The notes below the pieces were generated by a model. The model made no database searches and was not told where the DNA came from. It saw only the letters and a program-made list of their open reading frames with translations. A stretch of DNA of 5,093 nucleotides from Pseudofrankia asymbiotica (GTDB lineage: Bacteria > Actinomycetota > Actinomycetes > Frankiales > Frankiaceae), in assembly GCF_001983105.1 (NCBI RefSeq), contig NZ_MOMC01000035.1, positions 23,310 through 28,402 on the forward strand, read 5' to 3'. The position numbers and the translations under genes are program-made. Shown one piece after another: positions 4,709 to 5,093 of this stretch. Position 1 is the first letter of the stretch. Every line of letters starts with the position of its first letter.

Positions 4709-5093
4709 TCGGGGACGCCCGATACACGGTCGACCCGTGGGGGCTGCGCGAGATCGGTCTCAACATGGAAGATCCGGCCCGCGCCGAGTCGTTGTTCGCG
4801 CTTTCCAACGGCCATATCGGCCTACGCGCCAACCTTGACGAGGGCGAGCCACACGGCCTGCCCGGTACCTACCTGAACTCGGTGCACGAGCTGCGCCCGC
4901 TGCCGTATGCCGAGGCCGGCTACGGCTATCCCGAGTCGGGGCAGACCGTCATCAACGTCACCAACGGCAAGCTGATCCGGCTGATGGTCGACGACGAGCC
5001 GCTCGACGTCCGCTATGGCGAACTGCGCTCACACCGGCGTTCGATCGACTTCCGCGACGGAGTGCTGGTACGCGGGGCCGAGTGGGAGTCGCC
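4705..5093 (+). CDS. GH65-family glycoside hydrolase/phosphorylase, N-terminal fragment
   Basis: The first 129 codons are present and the gene runs off the right edge; family members are about 750-800 residues. The opening YTVDPWGLREIG, then ESLFALSNGHIGLRANLDEG, GLPGTYLNSVHE and INVTNGKLIRLMVDDEPLDV are characteristic of the N-terminal beta-sandwich domain of GH65 trehalose, maltose and kojibiose phosphorylases. These cleave an alpha-glucosidic disaccharide with phosphate to beta-glucose 1-phosphate and a free sugar. The catalytic (alpha/alpha)6 barrel with its general acid Glu is not in the window, so phosphorylase versus hydrolase, and the disaccharide used, cannot be decided. The start ATG at 4705-4707 overlaps the TGA of the HAD gene (4706-4708), and no good Shine-Dalgarno sequence lies just before it, which suggests translational coupling. 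The upstream beta-phosphoglucomutase-like gene supports the phosphorylase reading. Confidence 0.9.
   Translation, partial: MIGDARYTVDPWGLREIGLNMEDPARAESLFALSNGHIGLRANLDEGEPHGLPGTYLNSVHELRPLPYAEAGYGYPESGQTVINVTNGKLIRLMVDDEPLDVRYGELRSHRRSIDFRDGVLVRGAEWES

Noticed and set aside
1..5093. A new defence, mobile or biosynthetic system
   Set aside because: All complete genes but the lipoprotein fall in well known metabolic families, there are no transposase, integrase, toxin-antitoxin, nuclease or CRISPR signatures, and the gene order does not suggest a novel functional cluster.

Overview
The window is a high-GC stretch (roughly 70% by eye) with strong G/C bias at third codon positions, typical of an actinobacterium. 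A dCTP deaminase of the mycobacterial type and a beta-phosphoglucomutase-like HAD protein followed by a GH65 glycosidase/phosphorylase, an arrangement like Mycobacterium tuberculosis Rv3400-Rv3401, point the same way. A Frankia-like or related soil actinomycete is my guess, but the sequence alone does not fix the genus.

Layout, left to right. (1) Positions 1-142 hold the last 46 codons of a VOC-fold (glyoxalase/dioxygenase superfamily) protein on the + strand. (2) Positions 234-1904 (+) encode a complete 556-residue YtcJ-like amidohydrolase with all expected metal-ligand motifs. (3) Directly downstream, 1972-2064 (+) is the orphan C-terminal end of a short-chain dehydrogenase/reductase, lacking its Rossmann nucleotide-binding part; an 11-bp tandem repeat sits where the homology stops. 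(4) A hairpin at 2061-2088 separates this from a convergent gene, 2090-2851 (-), for a secreted lipoprotein of unknown function. (5) Upstream of the lipoprotein is a notably AT-rich segment (47% GC over 2861-2960) with inverted repeats that could be operator or promoter elements. (6) Two abutting GC-rich hairpins (2975-3032) and an 8-bp tandem repeat (3053-3076) fill the 3' flank of dcd, 3094-3690 (-). (7) A 127-bp divergent spacer leads to 3818-4708 (+), a HAD beta-phosphoglucomutase-like protein that overlaps by ATGA the start of a GH65-family gene (4705 to the window edge).

Functional picture. The HAD/GH65 pair probably forms a translationally coupled disaccharide-phosphorolysis module: a GH65 phosphorylase releases beta-glucose 1-phosphate and the HAD mutase converts it to glucose 6-phosphate. 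Dcd supplies dUMP (if bifunctional) or dUTP for thymidylate synthesis and appears to be transcribed alone. The amidohydrolase and the lipoprotein have no context that reveals substrate or role. I found no RNA gene, CRISPR array, complete mobile element or clearly new multi-gene system. The most unusual items are the SDR relic and the structured non-coding DNA at 2852-3093.
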